Assembly: GCA_026874595.1 (NCBI GenBank)
Contig: CM049317.1
Location: 63,816,118-63,880,117, forward strand
Length of the DNA stretch: 64,000 bases
From: Sipunculus nudus
Lineage: Eukaryota; Annelida; Sipuncula; Golfingiida; Sipunculidae
Direction: 5' to 3'
Shown: piece by piece, positions 36,375 to 47,583 of the stretch
Position numbering within the stretch: position 1 is the stretch's first letter
Layout: the number at the start of each line of letters is the position of its first letter
Translations under genes and position numbers: made by a program
The notes under the pieces: model-generated
Database searches by the model: none
What the model saw: only the letters and a program-made list of their open reading frames with translations
Told to the model about the DNA's origin: nothing

Positions 36375-37781
36375 CCATCATTTTCGTGCAAATAATCTGG
36401 GAAATGAAATGATATACAATTCAAAGCCGATACCGATTTTGCGTCTAGTACCATTTCCTTCATTTAACTTCTAATGAGTGAGAAATGTATATTGGTCAGC
36501 ACTCTAGGTACACTTGTTTTTCTGAGTCAGGGCATTTGAGATCCTAGCATTCGCCCCTGTAGATGATCATTAATCTACAATGTACTGAAAAGTTGCGTCA
36601 AACGATGTTGGAGTATTCCGAAAAATTTAACGCATGCAAGATCATTTAGTTTGATTAAGTAGCTCTTTGGGTTTCGTCAAGACAACTGATTTTCATGGGA
36701 ATTTGAATTCCATCGAAAATCTGTTGCTGATAGTTGCCGCTGATTATCTATAATCGGTTGCCTAACTCGTCCGAGGAAACGACTTTGACTTGCTCCCGCT
36801 CACCAGCCCCAGTCGTAACATTCTATCCAGACAATGTGAATCTTGCTCAGTTGTAAAGCTGGACTTCTAGGTGTTCTTTCAATACGTCGCCCATGTTTTC
36901 AACTAATTGTTGTGTACTACACATCAGATATTTATTCATTAAAAGGCTGAACATATTTACCACTATATTAAAGATATGTTCTTCCTTGATATATAAATAT
37001 ATATTTGCGCGTATACAATGACGTATATATAAAGGTTCACCGAAATGCACTCTTACGGAAATTATGCACATGTTGAAATCTCATCTTCGTCTGTCTATAT
37101 GCCGGTAACTGGTATGCTTGTCTCTTCTCATGCATGTACGTATGTCTGTATGTTTGTATGTAAGATCACATGGATGCATGCATTAAAGTTGCCCAATCAC
37201 CTACCTTTTGAAAAATAATTTATTTGATGTCTGGCTTCCTTTGTGTATATATCCATGATCTTAGGGCAATTTTGGTTAGTGAAAAGTTCTTATAACGCCT
37301 TCGTGAAGGATATATGAACTTGTTTATCAACAACATGTTTGCAAACAGAGTAATGTTGACAAACGGGCAAAAACGTAATCTAAGATGGTTTGGTTGTATA
37401 CATGCTGACGTAGTAAGGTCACTTGTTGCAAAACGTGATTTGCGAAGCTCTGGCTTATCTGACTTGCTACCAGAAGTCCTTGTTGAATTTGTTTTGATTA
37501 TTTTGGTGGGCCCCACATATTATAAACACGTTGATATAAGCAAAACAAGCAGCCTATGTGCGGTAATAGTCACGTTTTCTTGCCTATTTTTACAAAAGTT
37601 CCAAGAGATTACCTTCAGTTTATGAAGGTCAGTTAGGTGACTAGGCCCTTGTAATGCTTATATAAATTAATGTATATGTATGTTTGTTTTCATGTGTGCC
37701 ATGTGAAATATAATTTTCTATTATAATCATTCCATAACCGATGGAAATATAGAAAATTAACTTGTCAAAAGGTAATGAGCC

Positions 37782-37831
<50 letters not shown>
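37782..37831. repeat. (TA)n microsatellite
   Basis: A pure TA tract of about 50 bases; a second interrupted one lies at 37953-37992. Confidence 0.95.
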
Positions 37832-37836
<5 letters not shown>

Positions 37837-37952
37837 ATGTCTGCATATCTATTGCAGAGAAAGCCCAGAAACTGCTTAACACCGCAGTAGGGAGAAATAT
37901 AAAAACGTGTATATGATTATCAATGGCAATATTCGTATGAAAAGGCAGGATT

Positions 37953-37992
<40 letters not shown>

Positions 37993-38552
37993 ATGTGTGT
38001 GTGTTTTTCGCTTATTTTAATTTGAAGTCCACTTCAAACTAACTTCGTTTTCGCAGGTTGATAGAATAAACCAGACATACCCTGCGCCTGTAACAGACCC
38101 TCGCTCTCGGCTATACACAGGAATATATACCAAATTGATTAAATCAAATAATTCATATTTCAAAATAAATATTTCTTGGATAACCTTCTTCATCATTTAT
38201 GGATTCTATGGCCTCCTGAGGAACATAAATTCACTGAACATTTGATTAATGACAAACGAACACTTTCAACTCAAGCGTACCTATAAAACGTTCACACTGT
38301 GATACATTATATAAATAAAGGTCAATTAATAAGGTCAAATATAAAAGAAACTTAATAAATTAATGACGAGGAAGTTAAAGATAAACCATAAAGATAATTG
38401 AACCAGCTATGGTTTTAAAAATTGGATATATCAAAATTCTAAATATAATTTTAAAGATGAAACCGTGGTAAGGGTAACACTTATAGTTATCATTTGTCAC
38501 GGGACAACCTGCCGTATCTCATCGTTGCCATGCTCAATCCCCGCTAGACGTA

Positions 38553-38566
38553 GCGACCTCTGGTGG
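38553..38566 (-). promoter_or_regulatory. CTCF-like motif
   Basis: GCGACCTCTGGTGG matches the reverse CTCF consensus SYGCCMYCTRSTGG at 13 of 14 positions. A second partial match (GCGCCACCTA, core 10 of 10) lies at 38592-38601, 25 bases further on in the same orientation. Two matches this close are less likely by chance in AT-rich DNA, but binding is untested. Confidence 0.35.
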
Positions 38567-39108
38567 AGAATGTGGTATTCTATGGTCTATTGCGCCACCT
38601 AGTAAACACTCTTACAACTATGCGACTATTTATTTTCCTTGCGGTAGGTACCTCGGTGCGTGACCCGGCGTGAGGTCAACAGTCAAGGCAGTAAAAAAAT
38701 GAACCACAACAACAACTGGTACTACTGCTTGTAAGCCCACTTGTTACAGCAGTCAGCAACGTTATGGTGAAGAGGAAGAATTCGGCGATGCTCTCGTAAT
38801 CACGTCAAATTGTCAGCTTCTTCAACCAACCCTCATCATCAACGAAAAGGTCAGAGAAACCAGCATCAAAGCCCTCCCAAGTCAATCATTTTCACTCATT
38901 CATTCACAACCTTTTACCTAACTTTACTCGTGTCTTGACTCGAGTCTTTTCGTCATCATATGTTTAATTGCCAACATTCAGTTGCGTAATATTTCAGGCA
39001 ATGTGCATGTTGCTGTAGTCCGTTCCAGCACCCCTGTCTACTGAACAGTGGCCGAAGTACTGCCAGGATAGTAGCACTTCGGACCCTTATCTGTCCACTA
39101 GACCCATT

Positions 39109-39137
39109 TGTGGCTCTGTTGCAAACACAGAGCCACA
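39109..39137. other. Perfect 11-bp hairpin at the transposon insertion site
   Basis: TGTGGCTCTGT and ACAGAGCCACA form an 11-bp stem with a 7-base loop. It overlaps the first two bases of the left target duplication of the 7.9-kb element, so the element was inserted at the foot of this hairpin. Confidence 0.8.
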
Positions 39138-39549
39138 GGTCCAGGGTCCCTCAAAATACCCAAAACACTGGTGTTTTCGGTAAATATGACAAAACACCAC
39201 AAAACACCTATTAAATGATGAACTTTTACAAAATTAACACAAGGGGTCGTTGGTAGACACACTTCTTTACTTACATATGTCGTTTAAGAACAAAATCTTG
39301 GATAATAAAGTAGATGTTGAGTGTTTAGTTTGACGTAATTCACGAGTCTAATGTTCCTACAGGGGACCCGACATTTTCTGTTACACCTACCCATGGTGCT
39401 GCCTTCTGTTGGGGGATGGGGAAAACAGTTCGGTGAGGCGTAACAAGTTATTTCCCACGCCTACCATGCCCCAGCTAAGCCGAATGAATGTAAATGATTA
39501 ATGACTTAGTTCATATCCACATGTGGGGCCAAGGAACCTCAAGGATTGT

Positions 39550-39586
39550 CATTATTACTATTATTATTATTATTATTATTATTAAT
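39550..39586. repeat. (ATT)n trinucleotide repeat
   Basis: About 12 ATT units immediately left of the nested MITE. Confidence 0.9.
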
Positions 39587-39588
39587 TA

Positions 39589-40400
39589 GGAAGTGGCTAA
39601 ACAGCCGGCAGGGTGCCGGCAGTTTAGTCCACAGGCTAAACAGCCGGCAGGGGATATCGACCTTGCCCTTGAGTCTAGCCCACTGGCTGAACTGTTGGCA
39701 AATGAATGTAACATTGTATGCTCTATTTTAGTGTGATACCCCGTACTTTACATTATTATTTTATGTTTTATATTCACAATATAGTGCTGACTTGCCAGAT
39801 CAGATATTATGATAACCTTTTTGTAAGATATGCCATTTGGTGTGGATATAAATTATTTCTTGCATCATCTCTCAACACAATAGCTAGGTTCAACAGCTTT
39901 AATTGGGTGTTGTGGAAGATTGTTTGATTATACCTTTGATCAAGTAATTAGCTGATCCTTTGGCCATTTATTTGACATACCCTGAGTTGTTTGTTTTCAA
40001 ACACTAATTATTTGTTTGCTCGTAAGCACACTAGTGTATAAACTATAAACAGTCTCTGGACACACATTCCCAATTCTTGAATATTTTTATAACAAAATTT
40101 AAAAACTATCCTCTAAATATTACAATTTTTATAAGAAAATTTATATAAAACTACCCTATAAATATCATAAATGTGCACTTTAAATACCTACTCATTAGTA
40201 CTCAACATACTTATTACATATAGACCAGCAAAATAGATAATTTAGTAAGTCATCACTTTATTGTCAGCCCATTGTCCAAATAATAATAGAAAATATGGAG
40301 TATAACACAAACAGAGCATACATAAATTTGCAGGCTGTTTAGACTGTGCATAGGCTGTGGTCTAAACTGCCGGAACCCTGCCAGCAGTTTAGCCACTTCC
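39589..40400. mobile_element. 812-bp MITE nested in the 7.9-kb transposon
   Basis: GGAAGTGGCTAAAC at the left returns inverted at the right (GTTTAGCCACTTCC form), followed on both sides by GC-GGCAGGGT-CCGGCAGTTTAG and CCACAG. The inverted repeats extend about 45 bp with few mismatches. TA dinucleotides flank both ends (39587-39588 and 40401-40402), consistent with a TA target duplication. The AT-rich interior is non-coding. Confidence 0.78.
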
Positions 40401-40687
40401 TATTGGTTAACTAATGATAGGCTTGAAGACGATTTGAATAACACAAAAACACAAAGTTGGTATAATATATATTTTCACTCATGCATTTTGAAGTATATTG
40501 AAACAATCATGCATGCATTATGTTCAGTATAACAACGCAACATCGAAGCAATGGCAATCCCAAAGTTTTTTTTCACAACTACATAGACTGAATTCTTCAT
40601 TATCAAATTCTGTGGTAACTGTATGTTTTATTTAATTTGATTTGCCACCATGCCGGTTATTTATTTGAAAATTATTTTTTAAAAAAG

Positions 40688-41230
40688 CAACAACCTGAAA
40701 AGCTTAAAATGGGTTAATCTTTTTTATTCACAACCAATACAAACATTTCCAAATGCATATATGTGTAAATTGTTTAATTCACACCTGGCTGTGGTATATA
40801 GCTTTATTGGAAATATATTTTGAATAAAAAGACAATTATATACACAGTTTTATACATTCATTTGAATACATTTGAAACATTTCATATGTGTATCCTGTAT
40901 CTTAAACATGTGAAAATAATCCCTCAAGATCATCACTACATGTCATCCTATGAGTAGAAGTCCAACAACCTGACAAGCTTAAAATGGGTTAGTCTTCTTT
41001 ATTCACAATAAATATAAACATTGCCAAATGCGTATTAATAGTACATATATACATAATACTACACACACATGTATGCATATATATACATATTGTAAAATTC
41101 ACACATGTGGTATGCATCTTTATCGGAGATATTTTGAATAAACACCATTATATACACAGTTTTATATATTCAATAGAATATATAAATGATATTTCACATA
41201 CAAGTCCTGTATCATACACATGTGAAAAAG
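40688..41230. repeat. Diverged direct duplication of about 275 bp
   Basis: AACAACCTGAAAAGCTTAAA at 40688 and AACAACCTGACAAGCTTAAA at about 40963 begin two similar stretches. These share TTTATTCACAA, ATATTTTGAATAAA, TATATACACAGTTTTATA and CATGTGAAAA in order. They lie in the 3' part of the 7.9-kb transposon, downstream of its gene. Confidence 0.75.
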
Positions 41231-41252
41231 TCCGTCACTATCTGCCATCCAT

Positions 41253-42914
41253 TTAACGAGTTGTAGTCCATTCGCTACGTGCGTGGCAACGCTGTCCAGG
41301 CTTCTTGGCTACTGCTGGTACATTCGAAATGGCAAAGTCCACGTGTGTTGCTTTTATGTAATTCGTTTCTGCTGATTTACCAACTGTTGCGCACATAAAC
41401 TTACTGAAGTGCAGTTCCTTTGCTTCATCTGAAAGCTGACACCAAATGTCATGCTTTTAAAATCTCCTGTACTGCTGACACAGGACATATTCTCCTAACC
41501 CGTGCAAGCAGCAGCGCTAGTTCAGCATTTGCAGTTTAACCTCGGAGTATAAAGATTCTATGAGATCTGGCAGCCTCTGTGATTTCCAGTTTCAGATACC
41601 TTCACCAGGTGGTTGATAGACTCACTGTTATTGTTTTTACACAATTTATTTGTAGGTGTACGATGCTTGTTCACATGTTCAAGTAAAAGGGGGCGGGGTC
41701 TCTCGTTGAAGTATTTGGAGAATTGTGACAGCTTTCCATGTGATTCCTCACTTATTTTCTGAGCCTTCTCTTCAAAACTGAATGTGTCCTCTGCATTCAC
41801 AAGTCCTTCAGGGCCAAATATCTGGACTATTTGTTTTCTTTCCTTTGTATCAACACCAACTTTGTCCTGCAAATATCTTGTCACGTTTTCTTTCAAATGC
41901 CTGGTGCAGAGAAATCGTTTTGTGTGAGGAAACACGCTGTCCATTGCTTTAACAAGTGCTTTTTCCTCATCGCTGCCCAGCCAAATTTCTGTACCAGATA
42001 TAGTGGTTTGAAGTTTTCTTTGTATATGAGAAAAGAACTGATGATACAAATCAAAGGTGCCATCCCAGTGTAGGTATAGTGGGCCGATCATGATTGGGTG
42101 ATCTTTTGTATTTCCTCTGATGGCTCGCAGGTTTTTGTAAACAATTGATGTTACGTAGCATGGACCAAAGTTGAAGGTTCTGTCTATTCCAATAATTTGG
42201 TCAGTACCCGCTTCAATGAAGGCTCGCAAATCTTCTATCTGATCGGCTAGGTACAGTATGACAAACTGGGGCTTTCCTTTCGACATTACAAGCTCCTGAA
42301 CATAAGGATGATCATTGACCATGGACATCACATGCAACACGTCATCTGCTATGTTATTGCCTGTAACTACTATGTTTCGTTTGCGCTCACATGATTTTGC
42401 GTCTGTGAACTAATTGACATTTCGCGGCCCAGTACATTAGGTGTCCTCTTCTTCTAACATTCGTTTGTAGGCCGTCTTGGGAGGGTCATGCTTCATCGAT
42501 TTCTATATCTTTTCCATTGTTTGTGGATCTGTTCGTACATATGGATTTTTCGGACCCTTTGCATTCCCATGTGGTAGTTGTGTGGTTTTTTGCTGTCCAA
42601 TATATTCCACCACAGCAACAGGGGGAACATCTGTATAGAGTTGTGGGATTTCTAGCCATGTGACACGTTTCTTAAACTTCTCTGTTTGAAGCTAAACTGG
42701 TATAGTACCTGTGCATTTTGGTAATCCTTGAAGGGTCAGGTTGGGGTTCCACCGGCATCCAGGACACTTTTTTTCTTACTCTTTCTAGGAATACAATGCT
42801 CGCCATTTTTCAGATGAATGGTTTTCAGTGTGTTGTATGCGGTTATCAGGAACTTGGTATTCGTTGTTGTTCCTTTCATTCCGGTCCAGGCTCCGCAGTC
42901 GTAGGCAAATAGCA
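41253..42914 (-). pseudogene. MULE-like transposase, C-terminal two thirds of the PHD-transposase gene
   Basis: From ATG 42915-42913 the frame reads CGAWTGMKGTTTNTKFL. After a frameshift at an A-run near 42768 it continues with a CPGC cysteine pair, then FKKRVTWLEIPQLY, and then the catalytic region. IIGIDRTFNFG gives the first Asp, IWLGSDEEKALVKAM the second acid, KRFLCTRHLKENV a C..H pair, and NNNSESINHLVK the likely Glu. This is the layout of the MULE transposase domain. In-frame stops lie at 42694-42692, 42505-42503, 42439-42437 and 42412-42410. A further frameshift near 41572 leads into a C-terminal frame (PDLIESLYSEVKLQ to a TAA at 41255-41253) with one more stop. The longest intact piece is 260 codons (42340-41558). 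The gene would bind and cut the element's own ends; this copy cannot make the protein. Confidence 0.8.
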
Positions 42915-45524
42915 TTTTTAGCTCAGCTGACTATAAGTCATCTGAGCTATAGTTGTGGTCCATTGTCTGTCGTCTGTCTGTCTGTTTGTCGGTAAGACTG
43001 GCACGTTTCCACACCATTGGACCTACGAATCTGAAATTCGGCATACAGTTAGATGTCCCCAAAATCACCTACCATGCCGAAAATTTGGTCAATAGGACTT
43101 CATTCCTTCGAGATATTAAGGAAAAACCTCAATTTTTTATTAAAAATCTATTTTCACACTTCAGGACTGCCTAATATCAAAACCACTCATCTGGTTTTCT
43201 TCATATTTACCATAAATATTCCGCTATATAGTTCCTGTGTACATACCAGAAATTAAGTCAGTATTATTTGATTTTAAAAAGTTATAGGCTCAAACATAAT
43301 GAACTTTTAAAAAATCAGGAAAGATATTTGGTCACTTAAGACCAAAAGTGAAAAAAGTAGGGACTTTTTCTCAGTAAAACAACTTAAATTAATCAAAATT
43401 TAATTGTATACCAAAAATTAGATCAAAATCTGTTAAACTTTTTTAAATATTTGCAAAAATATAAAATTGGTACCTTAAATTTTGCCCAAGTTTGACCATG
43501 GCACGTTTTATTCCTGTAGCTGCTGTGGATTTAATTTTCAAAGCATGTTTTTATATGCATTTCAACTGTTAACACCAAAAATTTGAAACCAGTTGATCAA
43601 AAACTGTAGATTTTATTCAAGTTTTCAAGCACCATGTCACATATTGTTTACATCAAACTAGTGTTATGCAGTTAGCTAGAGCTCAGCTCCCCAGCTTCAG
43701 CTCTAAGTTCCTGAAATTTGGCATACAGTTAGATGTCTCCAAAACCCAGTACCATGCCAAGAATTTGGTCACTAGGACTTAATTCCTTCAAGATATTAAT
43801 GAAAAACCCATTGTTACACTTTAAGGATGCCTAACATCAAAACCACTGATCTGACTTTGATCATATATAATATACATATTTTTCTATACAATCGCTATGC
43901 ACATGCCAGAAATGATGTCAGTATTGTGAAATTGTTTTAAGTTATGGGCCCAAACATAATGCACTTTTTAAAAAATCAAGAAATATATTTACTTCCTTAA
44001 CAAGAGGATTGCTGAAGCTAGAGATTTTTTGTCAGGGATGTAACATTATTTAATCAAGATTCAATTGAATACCCAAAATTAGTTCTGAATTTTTCAAATT
44101 TTATAAGTTATTAGTATAAATATAAAATTAGTACCTTTAATTTTGCCCAACTTTGACCATGGCACGTTTGTTTCCTGAGAGCACTGTTGATATAATTTTC
44201 ATATCATGCACACATAAGGATTTCATCTTTGTAGTTTAGAAAGCTGAAGGAAATTGGCAAAATATTGTAGCTTTTATTAATGTTTTAATGAGACTATGTC
44301 AGACCCAGGCTAGCTAGCCCCTCTTCAGTCACCTGTATGTTGACCTTGTTGACCTTTCATCAAATTATGCACGCTTGAGGCAAGACATACACTGGGGCAG
44401 CCAGGCAGCTAATGCCCAGCCACAGTTGATCAAGGTGTCCAACCCAACTCATCCAATAGTTGTTTTGAAAAAACAACATAACAATAAACAATAAAGTAAT
44501 AAATTTATATTGGATTTTAATAACAAATTAAAGAAAAATTAATAGAAAGGAATTTGTTAGTTGATGAGTAACAGAAAATTAACTTGCAGTAACTGATGAT
44601 GTAAGAATCTTGTATGGATGGATAGAATGTTAATGTCAGTGTTATTCCAAATAACACAATGCAGTCACCTATGGTATTTTTCAGTTCAATTTTAATGATA
44701 AAAAATAAATCATATTATTCATTACTAATCATTAGGGATCATATGAAGGAATTTAATGATAGACAAAGATGAAGTTGATAATATTAATCCAGATTCCTAC
44801 AGTGTCTAGTGTGTAGATTGATGTGAAAGTAGTCCAAAGTGAATATATTACATTTATTTTTTTAATATAAATAAAAGCCATAAAACCAGGTACTTATGAT
44901 CATTATTTAAATTTGTGAATTTTGTATATTCTGGATTCTCAACATCATTGTTTGGCTAAAACTTAATAAATACTAGACATGGTGCGAATGCTTTGCAAAT
45001 GTATTTGAATATGAATATGTACTGCATTAAAAAATTTTATTGCATAAGAATGTGAATTCAGGTAAAAATCAAAGTATTTGAATACCAGTGCAGATATTTT
45101 CAAAATGTATTCATGGATGCATTCATGAATATTTTCTATAATGTTATTTTAATAATCATTTCCATTATATTTTATTTTAAAAAAACATGATTTTCTCATT
45201 ATTTTTTTAATAAAAATTATATTGGCACAATATTTGTTATAAAAGTTTAATAAATAGTTGAACTCTTTTATTATATGTGCTGCTTATAAGTTATATTGCC
45301 AAGTCAAAATCTGTGTGACAAAAGCACTCCATTTGTTAATAAAATAAATGAAATCAGTCCTCTCCTTGTCTCCAAAGATACTATCAAAATCATACATAAG
45401 CTAAACACCAACAACTCATAATAAAGCTTATATTTATTACCACGCAAAACCAGCATGTGCCTCATTCCCAAATCATATTTTTATCATTTATAACAGCTGA
45501 GCGCCGTGACCCATGGGTCCCTTG
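42915..45524 (+). mobile_element. Helitron-like element (family 1) inserted inside the transposase gene
   Basis: The start has a hairpin (AGCTCAG...CTGAGCT, 42920-42948). The end has CAGCTGAGCG, the palindrome GACCCATGGGTC (45508-45519) and CTTG. The same start and end frame a second copy at 47503-51321. The interior has two diverged tandem units about 690 bp apart (43010 and 43706 share GGCATACAGTTAGATGT, ACCATGCC and AATTTGGTCA) and then AT-rich sequence. On removal, the host reading frame runs on without a lost or added base: AACAAA on the PHD side meets ATGCTATTT on the transposase side. Insertion in a T-run without target duplication is what rolling-circle elements do. Exact borders can shift by up to four T. 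Confidence 0.78.
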
Positions 45525-46524
45525 TTTTGTTTCCTCTGAACATTTGTACATTGTGCTTGTTATTGACTAAGTATTGCTGGTTCGACTTGTCGCCACTCAG
45601 GATTTTAGGCAGAACATGCTCTTCACCCTTCATAATGAGCTTGAATATTTCATCAGCTGTCAATGGAACCAGATCACGTGATAATTCCTCAGTCTCAGAG
45701 CTTGATTCAACAGCAATCGCCTCATCTAGTGCTGGTGGTGACATGGCCATGGGTTCCTCCGCAGGCTCCTCATCTGGGATATCTCAGCTATCATACGGTG
45801 CATCTTCCTTGGGTGTTGACTGGTGACATGGTAAGTCCATGGGCTGGAACTCAGTATCATCCGGTGCATCTTTCTCTGGTGTTGACAGGTGACATGGCAA
45901 GTCCATGGGCGGGAATTACGTATCGTAATCAGCTGGTCTAAATTTTGAGTAGGCAGGAATGGCATGTCTGGGTGACCAGGTGTTCTCAACCAGTGGGACA
46001 AAGTGATTCGCGGACCAAGTCCGTGAATTTCCTGTGTCCGGGCCGAGTCTTGACCACATTATGGTAATCTCCGATGCTGATTCCCTGGTGCTGTGCATAG
46101 GTACAAATCTTGTTGAGAGTATCTTGTGCACAATGTCGTTGTAGCCATTCATGGGCGGGAAGATCGCTTTTATCGGCGTTGCTGTAAAGTTAGCCAGTGC
46201 TTGAATGGTCCAAGCAGATGAAAATCTCTGCAGGCGCGAAATTGCAAGGTCATTGTTGAAACGGTCATCTTCATCATGAGTGCACCAACGGCAGTAATAC
46301 GGTGCTGACTCGGCAGACAGTCTCCTGAAGGATGCCTCTGATAAATCCTTACACTCTCTATGGAACCAGTACAAACACAGCTCACAAAACACTGTATCTT
46401 CTTGGTACTCATCGCCGCAAGAGCCACAGGGCCACTTGACACGATGAGGACGTTTTCTTCTGTAGAACTCCATAACTTGTGTGTGTAAATCATGCGTATT
46501 CACAATCAAATGTCCAGTAATCTA
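45525..46524 (-). pseudogene. PHD-finger N-terminal part of the MULE-like transposase gene
   Basis: The frame is open from just after a TAG near 46525. It encodes a PHD finger with Cys4-His-Cys3 ligands: CGSC, FCELC, WFHREC and YYCRWC, within the first 90 codons. A variable middle follows. Then two tandem copies of a 23-residue unit (PMDLPCH-STP--DAP-D) and an acidic tail (SSSETEELSRDLVPL) lead to the break at the inserted element. Two in-frame stops, TAA 45918-45916 and TGA 45786-45784, flank the 23-residue repeats. No ATG precedes the PHD finger in frame, so the real start is lost or lies in an upstream exon. In host proteins PHD fingers read histone H3 tails. In a transposase it could direct integration or expression; that is inference. 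Confidence 0.78.
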
Positions 46525-46801
46525 GAACTTGCATGTATATATTGGGTGTACAATCCTCTGATGTAAAACTGGACATAAACTGTCACTCATTAATTGCAGG
46601 TATAAGCGATATGTAAGCCAAACTCGTTCACGCATCCAGTCATGCTTGATTAAACCAAACTCACTCATGCAATCATATCGCCCTTGATCTTTTTACACAA
46701 AAGGATTAATTATAAAGAGAATACTCAACTGCCTGACAACTCAATACAAATTTTGTTGCATCGATCACCAAAAACACCATTCAGAATAGTTTACGAAAGC
46801 T

Positions 46802-46815
46802 CCGCCAGGGGGCAG
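46802..46815 (+). promoter_or_regulatory. CTCF-like motif near the transposon's right end
   Basis: CCGCCAGGGGGCAG matches CCASYAGRKGGCRS at 13 of 14 positions. It lies about 280 bases upstream of the start of the PHD reading frame and 240 bases inside the right terminus, where the element's promoter should be. Function is untested. Confidence 0.35.
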
Positions 46816-47583
46816 TAGTATAAATATGAATATGGCCGCACTGTTCTATCAGAGTCAACATGCCGACCGTGTCACGAAACACTCCCGTTCTACTTTAATT
46901 TACCGATTTACTTTAAAATTGAACAGATATACAGGTTTAGTGACTATTGATAGCCTGGTAATGGTATTTTATCTCTAATTTAAGAGGCAATAGGTGTTTT
47001 GTGGCGTTTCTTCATAATTTACCCAAAACACCTGTGTTTTAGGTGTTTCCAGGGACCGCAGGTCCATGCCTTCATTTATCTAGCGGACAGGAGTGCATGC
47101 AGGTGAGGCATGTACCCACATTTAGTACGTTTAGCCTGTGGTTAAGCCCCGGGTGATTGGCTCGTGATTGTTTCAGGCTACCCAGTGTGCACTGCACTTG
47201 TTACATCATCACTGCCAGCTTTATTGGTAAGTTACCAGAGCTTTGATTGATTTTCACGAAACTCACCATAACTACTTACCAACAGATTATCTTGCTGAGT
47301 TTGATTATGGGCAACATTCACGCATATTTAATAAGGTCAAGGGTGATGGTGGGCTGATCATCGAGTTTTATTGAAAGTCAGTCACTTTGCTGCCACCCTC
47401 AAGTGCTCAATTACCTAAGGCAACTATCCGTTACATCATAATCATGATTGTTTTTTTCCAGAATGCCATTATGCTATAAATTATTCTTACATTTTTTTTT
47501 TTAGCTCAGCTGACTTTCAGTCAAGCTGAGCTATAGCGATCACTCTTTGTCTGTCGTCCATCTGTCCGTCTGTCCGTCCGTCT

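Larger units (their letters stand above)
34146..38552. other. Upstream of the lectin cluster, no gene recognised
   Basis: This is AT-rich sequence with a recent tandem duplication (35691-36374), TA tracts (35352-35385, 37782-37831, 37953-37992) and no exon or domain I can support. The 5' end of gene C may lie here. Confidence 0.45.
39144..47058 (-). mobile_element. 7.9-kb MULE-like DNA transposon carrying a PHD-transposase gene
   Basis: Terminal inverted repeats of about 75 bp face each other. The left end starts GGGTCCCTCAAAATACCC and the right end, read inward, CGGTCCCTGGAAACACCT. Both then share AAAACAC..GGTGTTTT, GGTAAAT and CCACAAAACACCTATT. The 8-mer CAGGTCCA directly flanks both ends (39136-39143 and 47059-47066), a perfect target duplication. 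The gene inside reads on the minus strand: PHD part 46524-45525, transposase part 42914-41253. Two later insertions are nested in it: an 812-bp MITE (39589-40400) and a 2.6-kb Helitron-like element (42915-45524). An 8-bp duplication and a MULE-type catalytic domain fit the Mutator-like group, whose duplications are usually 8-11 bp. Stops and frameshifts make this copy non-autonomous now, although its ends look usable. Confidence 0.85.

Noticed and set aside
45663-45941. 92-codon plus-strand frame and overlapping minus-strand frames
   Set aside because: Shadow of the duplicated 69-base coding unit in the PHD-transposase gene on the other strand.
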